Shown piece by piece: positions 25,184 through 34,361 of a stretch of 64,000 nucleotides of DNA. Numbering within the stretch: position 1 is the stretch's first letter; every line of letters starts with the position of its first letter. The notes under the pieces are model-generated. The model had not been told where the DNA came from. It did not search any database and worked only from the letters and a program-made list of their open reading frames with translations. The DNA is from Ruminococcus sp. AM22-13 (lineage in GTDB: Bacteria > Bacillota > Clostridia > Lachnospirales > Lachnospiraceae), in the NCBI RefSeq assembly GCF_003471165.1, contig NZ_QRIL01000015.1, positions 1 through 64,000 on the forward strand. Reading direction: 5' to 3'. Position numbers and translations under genes: made by a program.

Positions 25184-27646
25184 TTATTTCTTTCTAACAA
25201 TAACCTTATCCAGATGCCAGATATCATCCACATATTCCTGAATTGTTCTGTCGGATGTGAACTTGCCGCTGCATGCTGTGTTAAGAAGGGCTTTCTTTGC
25301 CCAGCCTTTTTCATCTCTGTAGGCTGCTTCTACGCGTTTCTGTGCGTCTGCGTAGGAGCGGAAGTCTGCGAGGATGAAGTAGCGGTCTGCTCTGTCTGTG
25401 TTCTTTGTGTTGAGGAGTGAATCGTACAGGTCACGGAAGAGTTCTGTATCGCTGGAAAATGTTCCGTTGATAAGCTGCATCAGTACCTGACGGATTTCTT
25501 CGTCTGTGTTGTAGATTACGTTTGGATCGTATCCGCCGTTGTTTTCGTAATTGATTACTTCGTCGGAGCTTAAACCGAAGATGAATGCGTTTTCTGCTCC
25601 AACTTCTTCTACGATCTCTACGTTAGCACCGTCCATGGTTCCAAGTGTCGGAGCACCGTTGAGCATGAATTTCATGTTACCTGTTCCGGATGCTTCTTTA
25701 CTTGCTGTGGAGATCTGCTCGGATACGTCTGCTGCTGCGAAGATCCACTCAGCGTTTGATACTCTGTAGTTTTCGATGAATACAACTTTGATCTTTCCGT
25801 TGATGGAAGCGTCGTTGTTTACTACATCTGCTACGGAGTTGATGAGTTTGATGATCTTCTTGGCTGTTGCGTAACCTGCGGACGCTTTGGCACCGAAGAT
25901 AAATGTTCTTGGATAGAATTCCATTTCCGGATGCATCTTTATCTGATTGTACAGATAGATTACATGCAGGATGTTCAGGAGCTGACGTTTGTACTCGTGA
26001 AGTCTCTTAACCTGTACATCGAAGATGGAGTGCGGGTCTACTTCTACGCCGTTGTGCTCGAGGATGTATTTTGCAAGACGCTCTTTGTTCTTGAACTTGA
26101 TGTTCATGAATTCCTGGAGTGCTTTGTCATCATCTGCGTAAACTGCCAGTTTCTTTAACTGTGGAAGGTCTGTGATCCAGTCCGGTCCGATGTGCTCTGT
26201 GATCCAGTCTGCAAGGAGTGGATTTGCGTGAAGCAGGAAACGTCTCTGAGTGATACCGTTGGTCTTGTTGTTGAATTTCTGTGGCATCAATTCATAGAAG
26301 TCTTTTAATTCCTGATTCTTCAGGATCTCTGTATGAAGGCGTGCAACACCGTTTACAGAGTAGCCTGCTGCGATTGCAAGGTGAGCCATCTTAACCTGTC
26401 CATCGTAGATGATTGCCATCTTTTTGATCTTCTCGTAGTTTCCCGGATATTTTGCCTGGATTTCGAGAATGAAACGACGGTTAATCTCTTCGATGATCTG
26501 GTATACACGTGGAAGCAGTCTGGAGAAGAGCTCGATCGGCCATTTCTCAAGTGCTTCGGACATGATGGTATGGTTTGTGTAAGCAACGGATTTGGTTGTT
26601 ACTTCCCATGCTTCATCCCAGCCAAGTCCTTCTTCGTCCATGAGGATACGCATTAACTCTGCTACTGCTACAGTTGGATGTGTATCGTTCATCTGGAAGG
26701 TTACTTTTTCATATAATTTCTTAATGTCGCTGTGTTTCTTCTTATATTTATCGATTGCTGCCTGTAAACTTGCAGATACGAAGAAGTACTGCTGTTTCAG
26801 TCTCAGCTCTTTACCTGCATAGTGGTTGTCGTTCGGGTAAAGGACTTCTACGATGTTGCGGGCAAGGTTCTCCTGCTCTACAGCTTTCTTGTAATCACCT
26901 TTGTCAAAGGAATCCAGCTCGAAGTCTACGATCGGTTCTGCATCCCAGATACGAAGTGTGTTTACTACATCGTTGTCATAACCTGTGATCGGCATATCAT
27001 AAGGAATGGCTTTTACTGCCTGATATCCTTCATGGATAAATTTATTTCCGCCTTTTTCAGGATCGTATTCTACTCTTACATATCCGCCGAAGTGTACTTC
27101 TTTGGCATATTCCGGACGACGAAGTTCGAATGGGTAGCCGTTCTTTAACCAGTTGTCCGGTACTTCGATCTGGTAACCGTTTTCGATTTTCTGTTTGAAC
27201 ATTCCGTAGTGATAACGGATTCCGCATCCATATGCAGAGTAGTTTAATGTTGCGAGAGAATCAAGGAAGCATGCAGCAAGTCTTCCCAGACCACCGTTTC
27301 CAAGTGCCGGGTCCGGTTCCTGATCTTCGATGCAGTTGAGGTCGAATCCCAGTTCATCAAGGGCTTCTTTTACTTCGCCATATGCGCAAAGGTTGATCAG
27401 GTTGTTTCCAAGGGCACGTCCCATCAGGAATTCCATGGACATGTAGTATACAGTTTTTGGATCCTGCTCGTCGTATGCTTTCTGTGTTTCAAGCCAGTTA
27501 TCGATGATAACGTCTTTTACTGTGTAGCTTACTGCCTGGAAAATCTGCTCCTGTGTAGCTTCTTCAATTGTTTTTCGATAGAGGAATTTTACGTTGTCTT
27601 TTACGCTTTTCTTGAATGCCTCTTTCTTGAACATTTCGTTTGTCAT
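25184..27646 (-). CDS. glgP: Glycogen/starch/alpha-glucan phosphorylase
   Basis: An 820-aa cytosolic GT35 enzyme that releases glucose-1-phosphate from alpha-1,4-glucans using phosphate and pyridoxal phosphate. Family landmarks are all present: EDQEPDPALGNGGLGRLAAC near residue 120, the NDTHPTVAVAELMR segment, QRRFLLHANP, and the PLP-lysine region KEASGTGNMKFMLNGAPTLG. Length is normal. GGGAGGT precedes the ATG. It is monocistronic, with its own terminator at 25053-25105 and a 228-bp spacer upstream. It would feed the phosphoglucomutase at 38200-39882. Confidence 0.96.
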   Translation of the reverse strand: MTNEMFKKEAFKKSVKDNVKFLYRKTIEEATQEQIFQAVSYTVKDVIIDNWLETQKAYDEQDPKTVYYMSMEFLMGRALGNNLINLCAYGEVKEALDELGFDLNCIEDQEPDPALGNGGLGRLAACFLDSLATLNYSAYGCGIRYHYGMFKQKIENGYQIEVPDNWLKNGYPFELRRPEYAKEVHFGGYVRVEYDPEKGGNKFIHEGYQAVKAIPYDMPITGYDNDVVNTLRIWDAEPIVDFELDSFDKGDYKKAVEQENLARNIVEVLYPNDNHYAGKELRLKQQYFFVSASLQAAIDKYKKKHSDIKKLYEKVTFQMNDTHPTVAVAELMRILMDEEGLGWDEAWEVTTKSVAYTNHTIMSEALEKWPIELFSRLLPRVYQIIEEINRRFILEIQAKYPGNYEKIKKMAIIYDGQVKMAHLAIAAGYSVNGVARLHTEILKNQELKDFYELMPQKFNNKTNGITQRRFLLHANPLLADWITEHIGPDWITDLPQLKKLAVYADDDKALQEFMNIKFKNKERLAKYILEHNGVEVDPHSIFDVQVKRLHEYKRQLLNILHVIYLYNQIKMHPEMEFYPRTFIFGAKASAGYATAKKIIKLINSVADVVNNDASINGKIKVVFIENYRVSNAEWIFAAADVSEQISTASKEASGTGNMKFMLNGAPTLGTMDGANVEIVEEVGAENAFIFGLSSDEVINYENNGGYDPNVIYNTDEEIRQVLMQLINGTFSSDTELFRDLYDSLLNTKNTDRADRYFILADFRSYADAQKRVEAAYRDEKGWAKKALLNTACSGKFTSDRTIQEYVDDIWHLDKVIVRKK

Positions 27647-27672
27647 TACATACCTCCCGTAATCTGGTTTCC

Positions 27673-27727
27673 GTTACTGTTTCGTTCTCTGCAAAAAATA
27701 TTGCAGGGAAGATCCGCAAACAGTAAC
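27673..27727. repeat. Degenerate GTTAC-type palindromic repeat
   Basis: GTTACTGTTTCG (27673) and CAAACAGTAAC (27717-27727) bound a 55-bp segment with an internal hairpin (CTGCAAAAAATATTGCAG). The ends resemble the family at 31071, 31531 and elsewhere; the interior is different. It lies upstream of glgP. Confidence 0.4.
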
Positions 27728-27765
27728 TGGTATTTCGTCATAATCTTTCCGTTTCCTTTATCAGA

Positions 27766-27800
27766 GAAATTGGGGGCAAAGTAGCTCTGCCTCCAATTTC
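27766..27800 (-). terminator. Terminator-like hairpin downstream of ileS
   Basis: GAAATTGGGGGCA (27766) pairs with TGCCTCCAATTTC (27788). It lies about 75 bp after the ileS stop in the minus-strand direction. The T-run is weak. Confidence 0.5.
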
Positions 27801-27874
27801 TTCTTTGAAATCAAACTGTCAAAGAATATGATACTCTTTTTTCGACAGCCTGTCATCTGTATATTTGCCGAAAA

Positions 27875-30800
27875 TTATGACAATTTTTTTACTCCCATGG
27901 TTACAGTTTCTTTGTTGATATTCCATTCTTTCACATAACCATCGGTCTCACCAAGTACCATTTCGTCTGCAAGTACTTCAGATTTGATCTCATCTTCGTG
28001 TGCTTTCATGACTTCCTGGATTTTGTCGTTTCCATGAGCATATACTTTGATCTTATCCATAACTTCGAAGCCGGCTTCTTTACGCATGGTCTGGATCTTG
28101 CTGATGATCTCACGTACAAATCCTTCTTCGATCAGTTCAGGTGTCAGGTTTGTATCGAGAACTACGGATGTTTCGCCGTCGGATTCGGATACGTAACCCT
28201 CTGTCTGTGCTGTTTCAATAAGAAGATCTTCTTCTGTAAGTTCAACATCATTTCCGTTGATATCCAGTTTCAGAACACCATTGCCTCTGAGTTCTTTCAT
28301 TGCTGCTGTTCCGTCGATGTCTGTCAGAGCCTGTTTGATTCCACCGAGGAGTTTGCCGTATTTCGGTCCTACAGTACGAAGCTGTGGTTTGAAACTGTAG
28401 GAAATAAAGGATTCTACGTCATCTGCAAATTTTACTTCTTTGATATTCAGCTCGTCTGCGATAATGTCTGTGTAAAATTCGCCCATCTTCTTCTCAGCTT
28501 TTACATACATGGTTCCGATCGGCTGACGGTTCTTGATGTTTGCTGTATTTCTGCATGCACGTCCAAGAACTACGATCTCGAGAAGCTCTTTCATGTCTGC
28601 TTCGAGGTCTTTGTCGATCCATGCTTCGTTTACAGTCGGGAAGTCGCAGAGGTGGATACTTTCCGGAGCATCTTTGTCTACGCTTCTTACAAGGTTCTGG
28701 TACATATCTTCTGTCATGAACGGGATCATCGGAGCTGCTGTCTTTGCGATTGTTACCAGTGCGTTGTACAGAGTCATGTAAGCATTGATCTTATCCTGCT
28801 CCATTCCTTTTGCCCAGAAACGTTCACGGCTTCTTCTTACATACCAGTTACTCATCTCATCTACGAATTCCTGAAGTGCTCTTGCTGCTTCCGGAATCTT
28901 GTAGTTTGCCAGGTCATTGTCTACTGCCTGTACAGTTGTGTTTAATCTGCTGAGCAGCCATTTATCCATTACAGGGAGCTGATCATATTCGAGATTGTAT
29001 TTAGTTGGATCGAAGTTGTCGATGTTTGCATATAATACGAAGAACGCGTATGTGTTCCAGAGTGTGCTCATGAATTTACGCTGTCCTTCTACAACGGCTT
29101 TGCCATGGAAACGGTTTGGAAGCCATGGTGCGCTGTTGATGTAGAAATACCAACGGATCGCATCTGCGCCGTATTTGTTCAGTGCGTCAAACGGGTCAAC
29201 TGCATTTCCTTTGGACTTACTCATCTTCTGTCCGTTCTCATCCTGGACATGTCCCAGAACGATTACGTTCTTATATGGTGCTTTGTTGAAGAGCAGTGTA
29301 GATTCTGCAAGGAGTGAGTAGAACCATCCACGAGTCTGGTCTACTGCCTCGGAGATAAAGTTTGCAGGGAACTGCTGCTCAAATAATTCTTTGTTTTCAA
29401 ATGGATAGTGGTGCTGTGCGAAAGGCATTGCTCCTGAATCGAACCAACAGTCGATAACTTCCGGTACACGGTGCATTTCTCCACCACATTCCGGACACTT
29501 CAGTGTGATCTCATCGATGTATGGACGATGAAGTTCTACTGTCTTGGCTCTCTCATCACCGCTCATCTCAAATAATTCCTGACGGCTTCCAACGGAATGC
29601 ATATGTCCGCATTCGCACTGCCAGATGTTCAGTGGTGTTCCCCAGTAACGGTTACGGCTGATACCCCAGTCCTGAACGTTCTCCAGCCAGTCGCCGAAAC
29701 GTCCTTTACCGATGCTCTCTGGAATCCAGTTGATTGTGTTGTTATTTCTGATCAGGTCATCTTTGACTGCTGTCATCTTGATGAACCAGGATTCTCTTGC
29801 ATAGTAGATCAGTGGTGTGTCGCATCTCCAGCAGTGTGGATATTCATGCTCGAATTTCGGAGCATCGAAGAGTTTGCCTTCTTTGTCCAGGTCTGTGAGA
29901 ACCATCGGGTCTGCTTTCTTTACGAAAACGCCAGCGTATGGAGTCTCTTTTGTCAGGTTACCCTGTCCGTCTACGAACTGTACGAATGGAAGGTCATAGT
30001 TACGTCCGATTCTGCTGTCGTCTTCACCAAATGCAGGTGCGATATGAACAATACCTGTACCGTCGCTCATAGTAACGTATGTGTCACATGTTACGAAATG
30101 AGCTTTCTTTTTCTGTTTTGCTGCTGCCTCTCCTGCGCATGCAAAAAGTGGCTCATACTCTTTATACTCGAGATCTGTTCCTTTGTAAGTTTCCAGAACT
30201 TCGTATGCTTTCTCGCCTTCTTCTTTTGCAAATTTGCCAAGAACTTTGTCGAGAAGTGCTTCTGCCATATAATAGGTGTATCCGTCTGCTGCTTTTACTT
30301 TGCAGTAAGTCTCATCCGGGTTTACGCAGAGTGCAACGTTGGATGGAAGTGTCCATGGTGTTGTTGTCCATGCAAGGAAGTATGCGTCTTCGCCGACAAC
30401 CTTGAATCTTACAACTGCGGAACGTTCTTTGACAGTTTTGTATCCCTGGGATACTTCCTGTGCAGAAAGCGGAGTACCACATCTTGGACAGTAAGGAACA
30501 ATCTTGAAGCCTTTGTACAGAAGCTTCTTGTTCCAGATTTCTTTGAGTGCCCACCACTCGGATTCGATATAGTCGTCATAGTAAGTTACATATGGGTGCT
30601 CCATATCAGCCCAGAAACCAACTGTTGAGGAGAAATCCTCCCACATTCCTTTGTATTTCCAGACACTTTCTTTACACTGTTTGATGAATGGCTCCATACC
30701 GTATTCTTCGATCTGTTCTTTGCCATCCAGTCCCAGTTTCTTCTCTACTTCCAGCTCTACCGGAAGACCATGGGTATCCCAGCCTGCTTTACGTGGAACC

Positions 30801-31033
30801 ATGTAGCCTTTCATTGTACGGTATCTCGGAATCATATCCTTGATTACACGGGTAAGCACATGGCCGATGTGCGGTTTACCGTTGGCGGTTGGCGGTCCAT
30901 CGTAGAAAGTATAGGTTTCTCCTTCTTTTCTGTTTTCCATACTTTTCTCAAAGATATGGTTTTCTTTCCAGAATTCTTCTACTTTTTTTTCACGGTCTAC
31001 AAAATTTAAGTTCGTATCAACTTTCTGGTACAC
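27875..31033 (-). CDS. ileS: Isoleucyl-tRNA synthetase
   Basis: A 1052-aa class I aminoacyl-tRNA synthetase that charges tRNA-Ile. The HIGH motif is ANGKPHIGHV (about residue 50) and the KMSKS motif is GQKMSKSKGNAVDP. The N-terminal LNFVDREKKVEEFWKENHIF, the editing-domain segment (GTGIVHIAPAFGEDD) and the anticodon-binding WYVRRSRERFW segment mark the long, eukaryote-like bacterial IleRS type common in Clostridia and associated in the literature with mupirocin tolerance. AGGAGGTAATTT precedes the ATG. Expression is controlled by a T-box leader at 31176-31457. A 27-bp palindromic repeat (31071-31097) lies between that leader and the start. Confidence 0.96.
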   Translation of the reverse strand: MYQKVDTNLNFVDREKKVEEFWKENHIFEKSMENRKEGETYTFYDGPPTANGKPHIGHVLTRVIKDMIPRYRTMKGYMVPRKAGWDTHGLPVELEVEKKLGLDGKEQIEEYGMEPFIKQCKESVWKYKGMWEDFSSTVGFWADMEHPYVTYYDDYIESEWWALKEIWNKKLLYKGFKIVPYCPRCGTPLSAQEVSQGYKTVKERSAVVRFKVVGEDAYFLAWTTTPWTLPSNVALCVNPDETYCKVKAADGYTYYMAEALLDKVLGKFAKEEGEKAYEVLETYKGTDLEYKEYEPLFACAGEAAAKQKKKAHFVTCDTYVTMSDGTGIVHIAPAFGEDDSRIGRNYDLPFVQFVDGQGNLTKETPYAGVFVKKADPMVLTDLDKEGKLFDAPKFEHEYPHCWRCDTPLIYYARESWFIKMTAVKDDLIRNNNTINWIPESIGKGRFGDWLENVQDWGISRNRYWGTPLNIWQCECGHMHSVGSRQELFEMSGDERAKTVELHRPYIDEITLKCPECGGEMHRVPEVIDCWFDSGAMPFAQHHYPFENKELFEQQFPANFISEAVDQTRGWFYSLLAESTLLFNKAPYKNVIVLGHVQDENGQKMSKSKGNAVDPFDALNKYGADAIRWYFYINSAPWLPNRFHGKAVVEGQRKFMSTLWNTYAFFVLYANIDNFDPTKYNLEYDQLPVMDKWLLSRLNTTVQAVDNDLANYKIPEAARALQEFVDEMSNWYVRRSRERFWAKGMEQDKINAYMTLYNALVTIAKTAAPMIPFMTEDMYQNLVRSVDKDAPESIHLCDFPTVNEAWIDKDLEADMKELLEIVVLGRACRNTANIKNRQPIGTMYVKAEKKMGEFYTDIIADELNIKEVKFADDVESFISYSFKPQLRTVGPKYGKLLGGIKQALTDIDGTAAMKELRGNGVLKLDINGNDVELTEEDLLIETAQTEGYVSESDGETSVVLDTNLTPELIEEGFVREIISKIQTMRKEAGFEVMDKIKVYAHGNDKIQEVMKAHEDEIKSEVLADEMVLGETDGYVKEWNINKETVTMGVKKLS

Positions 31034-31070
31034 AGTAAATTACCTCCTGTTTTTATTTTGGTATATTCTT

Positions 31071-31097
31071 GTTACCGGGCACGAAGTGAACAGTAAC
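31071..31097. repeat. GTTAC-type palindromic repeat, short form, in the ileS leader
   Basis: A 27-bp element. Read on the minus strand it begins GTTACTGTTCACTTCGTG and ends GGTAAC. It matches the left end of the long element at 31531. It lies in the transcribed leader of ileS, between the T-box terminator and the ribosome binding site. Confidence 0.75.
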
Positions 31098-31175
31098 ATG
31101 TTTTAGAACGAAAATAATCCTGAAATTTTTGTTTTATAGGATAATGACGTTTGTGCACATCTTTATCCCATAAAA

Positions 31176-31457
31176 CAAAAAAATCGTCCCTTATGTAAAA
31201 GGACGAAGGTTTATTTACGTTCGTTATACCACCTGTTACATTGTACGGGCATCTTTGCCGATACATGAATCCTTTAACGGGGATTTCCGTCAGCTCCTAT
31301 CTGCATATTGCCTTCAGAGTTGCAACTCCGGAGTGATTTTCACTGCATTTACTTGCCATCAGGCTCACACCCTCCCTGACTCGCTGTCTGCGTTCATCTG
31401 CAATTACTGTCTCCATCAACGTTTTTGTGGTTTATATTTAAAACACTATGCGGATTC
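31176..31457 (-). promoter_or_regulatory. T-box riboswitch leader of ileS
   Basis: On the minus strand the leader has the T-box order: a stem I with GATGGAGACAGTA (kink-turn type), a stem-loop with GTCAGGGAGGGTGTGAGCC, then the T-box sequence AGGTGGTATAACG, whose UGGN is expected to pair with the uncharged tRNA 3' end. A terminator CGTCC...GGGACG with seven U residues follows (31176-31205). A candidate AUC specifier triplet lies at 31337-31335 in a GAAAATCA context, fitting tRNA-Ile. Uncharged tRNA-Ile should stabilise the antiterminator and allow ileS transcription. Confidence 0.85.
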
Positions 31458-31487
31458 ATTATAAGGTCACGAAATTCCCTGTGTCAA
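31458..31487 (-). promoter_or_regulatory. Promoter of the T-box/ileS transcript
   Basis: On the minus strand TTGACA (31487-31482), an 18-nt spacer, TATAAT (31463-31458). Near consensus. Confidence 0.8.
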
Positions 31488-31530
31488 GTATTTTTTGGAT
31501 TATTTAAGGTTATGCTAACCTCAGGATAAC

Positions 31531-31673
31531 GTTACTGTTCACTCCGTTCGCAGTAACGTTGCCAAAATTCATTCCAGATTGCCTGCGGCAATGGAATTTT
31601 GGCTTGTATGTCTCGGGATTTTGGCATATTCATGCCAAAACACCTCGCGGAATAGTGGTGTGTGAACAGTAAC
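31531..31673. repeat. GTTAC-type palindromic repeat, long form (copy A)
   Basis: A 143-bp element beginning GTTACTGTTCACTCCGTTCG and ending TGTGAACAGTAAC (12-bp terminal inverted repeats). Inside are two hairpins: CCAAAATTCATT...AATGGAATTTTGG-like arms and TTTTGGCATATTCATGCCAAAA. It also contains TGTATGTCTCGGG and CACCTCGCGG, sequences found in copies B, C and D. Confidence 0.85.
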
Positions 31674-32021
31674 AGGATAACTTTGTGAGAATATATAAGG
31701 ATATAAATTTTACACAGCCATTGTAATTAATGATATAATAAGGTAGAATATTTTGTCCGAATATAGCAAAACGTATTGGATTAACATTTTTTCGGACTTT
31801 AATATCATCCTGTATGTCGATTTTTCGCAGCTGTAAATACTCTTGTACCATAGCAATTCTACAAATAGCTGCTTTTTTTATCGCATATAATCGTCGTCAG
31901 GAGTTATCTAAGCGTTACTGTTTTCTCCGTTCTCATTAACGCATGGACAGCAATATCTGAACAACTAATCTGCATAGTTAATAATTTTCTATGCGCATTT
32001 ATTAATGAAGGGTAATTTTAA
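31674..32021. other. Intergenic region upstream of the D,D-carboxypeptidase
   Basis: No gene is supported. A degenerate GTTAC-type repeat lies at 31913-31940 (GTTACTGTTTTCTCC ... TTAACGC). GAAGGG at 32007-32012 is the ribosome binding site of the next gene. A weak stem GCAGCT/AGCTGC ending in a T-run near 31830-31880 may be a terminator relic. Confidence 0.4.
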
Positions 32022-33263
32022 ATGTTTAAGAGAAAATTTCATACAATGATAAAGCGTTCTCTTGCCGGAATGCTTTGTGCCGGGCTGCTGGTTACTCAGC
32101 CGGCTGCTATTTATGCTGCTGAGGCGAGTGCCACTGCAACTCCCGAAGCCGGTCACTCGGCGACTTATTCCCAGGCTGCTGATACTGACTCCATCAAAGG
32201 ATGGCCTGCCGGGCCAAGTATTGAAGGACAGTCCGCTGTATTAATGGATGCGGTAACTGATACCGTTCTTTATTCCAAGAATCCTGATGACAGACTCTAT
32301 CCAGCCAGTATCACTAAGATTATGACCGCACTCCTGGCATGTGAGAATCTCGACATGAATGATACGATCACGATGTCACAGGAGGCGGCTTACGGAATCG
32401 AGGCCGGAAGCTCCACGATCTACGCAGAAACCGACGAAGTTTTTACTGTAGAGCAGGCGCTGATGGCGCTGATGCTGGAATCTGCCAATGAGATGGCTCT
32501 TGCCATTGCCGAAAAGACAAGCGGTTCTGTTAAGAAGTTTGTGGAACTGATGAATCAGAGGGCAGCACAGCTTGGATGTAAGAATACACATTTCAATAAT
32601 CCAAACGGCCTGCCGGATGAGACTCACTACACCACTGCAAGTGATATGATGAAGATTGCAAAAGCTGCCTGGTATAATCCGGAGTTTCGTAAATTTGTCA
32701 CTACGCAGACTTATGAGATTCCGCCGACAAACAAGCAGTCAGAAACCCGTTACCTTCTCAATCACCACAGAATGATGTCCGGTCAGTCCTACGCTTACGA
32801 CGGAGTTCTCGGAGGTAAGACCGGTTATACAAACGTGGCCGGAAATACCCTCGTAACTTATGCGAAGAGAGGCAATTCCATTCTGATTGCAGTTGTACTG
32901 AATTCTACAAACGGTGCTTTCCCGGATACAACCTCTCTGCTGGACTATGGCTTTGACAATTTTGAAAAAGTAGATATGAATGTAGACACGAATCCGGTTC
33001 CGGCAACGTTTCTTCCATGTGAGAAGCATCTCTTAAAAAATAGCGGAGATCTCTGTTCTTTCTATTATATGAGACATGTGTATGTGACAGTTCCCACAGG
33101 AACAGATGTGAGCCAGCTTGTCAGGAAACAGTGGCTTCTTAATAATTCTGTAGGACCGAAACGTATCAAGAGCAAATATTATTTTAATGATCATATGGTC
33201 GGATATGGAATACAATATGAAAAGGAGATCCTTTCAGACCTCCTTCTCAACACTTCTTTTTAG
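32022..33263 (+). CDS. D-alanyl-D-alanine carboxypeptidase (PBP5/DacF family)
   Basis: A 413-aa exported penicillin-binding protein that trims the terminal D-Ala from peptidoglycan pentapeptides. The signal peptide (FKRKFHTMIKRSLAGMLCAG, then LLVTQPAAIYA-AEA) is followed by the three serine-peptidase motifs: SxxK in PASITKIMTALL, SxN in ESANEMALAI, and KTG in GGKTGYTNVAGN. A C-terminal beta-rich PBP5-type region follows. No obvious amphipathic membrane anchor is seen at the end. GAAGGG precedes the ATG by 9 nt. The last 30 bp overlap the 3' end of the convergent exonuclease gene. Confidence 0.92.
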   Translation: MFKRKFHTMIKRSLAGMLCAGLLVTQPAAIYAAEASATATPEAGHSATYSQAADTDSIKGWPAGPSIEGQSAVLMDAVTDTVLYSKNPDDRLYPASITKIMTALLACENLDMNDTITMSQEAAYGIEAGSSTIYAETDEVFTVEQALMALMLESANEMALAIAEKTSGSVKKFVELMNQRAAQLGCKNTHFNNPNGLPDETHYTTASDMMKIAKAAWYNPEFRKFVTTQTYEIPPTNKQSETRYLLNHHRMMSGQSYAYDGVLGGKTGYTNVAGNTLVTYAKRGNSILIAVVLNSTNGAFPDTTSLLDYGFDNFEKVDMNVDTNPVPATFLPCEKHLLKNSGDLCSFYYMRHVYVTVPTGTDVSQLVRKQWLLNNSVGPKRIKSKYYFNDHMVGYGIQYEKEILSDLLLNTSF

Positions 33264-34193
33264 TTTTCGCCTGAGGCGGAGAACTTCTTTTCTTTCACGA
33301 AGTTCCTCCGCTTCTTCTGTATCTGTGAAACGCAATGTTTTCACTGCAAAATATTTCTCATCTTCTGTTTTCCGGATACGAATCTTTCCTTTTACCAATC
33401 CGTGTTCCTCACATACAGAAACGCTGTAATAAACCTTCGGATTGTTCATAAACCAGCGAAGTTTCCGCTTCGCAGGAAGATGGCAGATCGGACATCTGGT
33501 ACTTGTTACTTCGCGGTCTTTCATAACACGCTCTCTCGTGTTGAATTCTCTGGATACGTATTTGTCATGATCCGGATAGGAAATGTGTATCTCTTCCTTT
33601 TTCTTCTTCGGATTCTGATATACGTCCAGTGACGGGTGATTCACGATTATGATGTTATTTATCTTCTTTAAAACCTCAGCGGTATACCAGGCATCCGCAA
33701 GTGCTCTGTGAAATCCCTGGGACTTCTCTATTTTCAGCTCATCGATTGCATGCTCCAGTGCACATCTGCGCGTACCGTCATCATAACTGATGCTGAACAG
33801 TTTCTGCACATCATAGTAAGTCACCGGTCCTGGCAGAAGGTCAAGTATTCCATAGAACTTCATATTTCTCTGAAGTTCCATCACATCCTGATTTCCCCAG
33901 GTAAAAAAATACCAGTCTTCTCCGCACCAGTCAAGAAATTCTCTGGCAGCCTGTTCAAACGGCACACCGCTCATAAGGTCTTTATAATCCACATGAATCA
34001 CCTCATGAATGCTGTCATGGATCCAGTTGTAAACCTGTGGTTTGATCAACCTGTGAAAACTGTCCGTTATTTCTTTTTTGCTGTTTACTTTTACAGCTCC
34101 GATCTCGATAATCTCGAATGGAAGTTTGTCGTTGCGAGTTTTCTTTCCCGCTGGATTCTGATTCCATTCCAAGTCAAAAACTATATAGTTCAT
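33234..34193 (-). CDS. DnaQ/KapD-like 3'-5' exonuclease
   Basis: A 319-aa protein with an N-terminal DEDD-type exonuclease domain: YIVFDLEWNQ (first D/E pair), the middle DWCGEDWYFFTWGNQDVMEL segment, and HRALADAWYTAEV with the late His and Asp. The family resembles KinA-pathway inhibitor KapD-like exonucleases, acting on RNA or DNA 3' ends. After the domain there is a CPIC-type pair (RCPICHLPAKRKL) that could bind zinc, and a basic C-terminus (RRKLKRSVEKEV). AAAGGAATGG precedes the ATG. The stop overlaps the convergent carboxypeptidase gene. Substrate unknown. Confidence 0.85.
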   Translation of the reverse strand: MNYIVFDLEWNQNPAGKKTRNDKLPFEIIEIGAVKVNSKKEITDSFHRLIKPQVYNWIHDSIHEVIHVDYKDLMSGVPFEQAAREFLDWCGEDWYFFTWGNQDVMELQRNMKFYGILDLLPGPVTYYDVQKLFSISYDDGTRRCALEHAIDELKIEKSQGFHRALADAWYTAEVLKKINNIIIVNHPSLDVYQNPKKKKEEIHISYPDHDKYVSREFNTRERVMKDREVTSTRCPICHLPAKRKLRWFMNNPKVYYSVSVCEEHGLVKGKIRIRKTEDEKYFAVKTLRFTDTEEAEELRERKEVLRLRRKLKRSVEKEV

Positions 34194-34287
34194 TTATCCA
34201 TTCCTTTTTTTGCCTGCCTCTATACGAGTTTCTCTATAATAAATTTCTTTATAAAAACAATTCTGCAATAGCTATTGCTATTCTGTT

Positions 34288-34354
34288 GTAACGTTCCTCG
34301 ATGCAGGCTACAATGAAATTCTGCGATTACCGATCACAAAGCAGTGTGAACAGT
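34288..34354. repeat. Degenerate GTTAC-type repeat fragment
   Basis: GTTGTAAC at 34283-34290 and GTGTGAACAGTAA at 34336-34350 resemble the ends of the long repeat; the interior is short and divergent. Confidence 0.35.
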
Positions 34355-34361
34355 AATGATT

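Noticed and set aside
27998..28945. 315-codon open frame antisense to ileS
   Set aside because: Same reason; no ribosome binding site and unnatural composition.
29597..30628. 343-codon open frame antisense to ileS
   Set aside because: Cys- and Phe-rich translation typical of an antisense shadow; the ileS motifs on the other strand are decisive.
31176..31457. tRNA gene in the ileS upstream region
   Set aside because: The structured sequence fits a T-box leader (GGTGGTATAACG followed by a terminator), with no cloverleaf or TTCGA arm. No tRNA or rRNA gene was seen anywhere in the window.
31531..31673. CRISPR array
   Set aside because: The GTTAC-type repeats are dispersed over 30 kb, have no regular spacers and no cas genes nearby.
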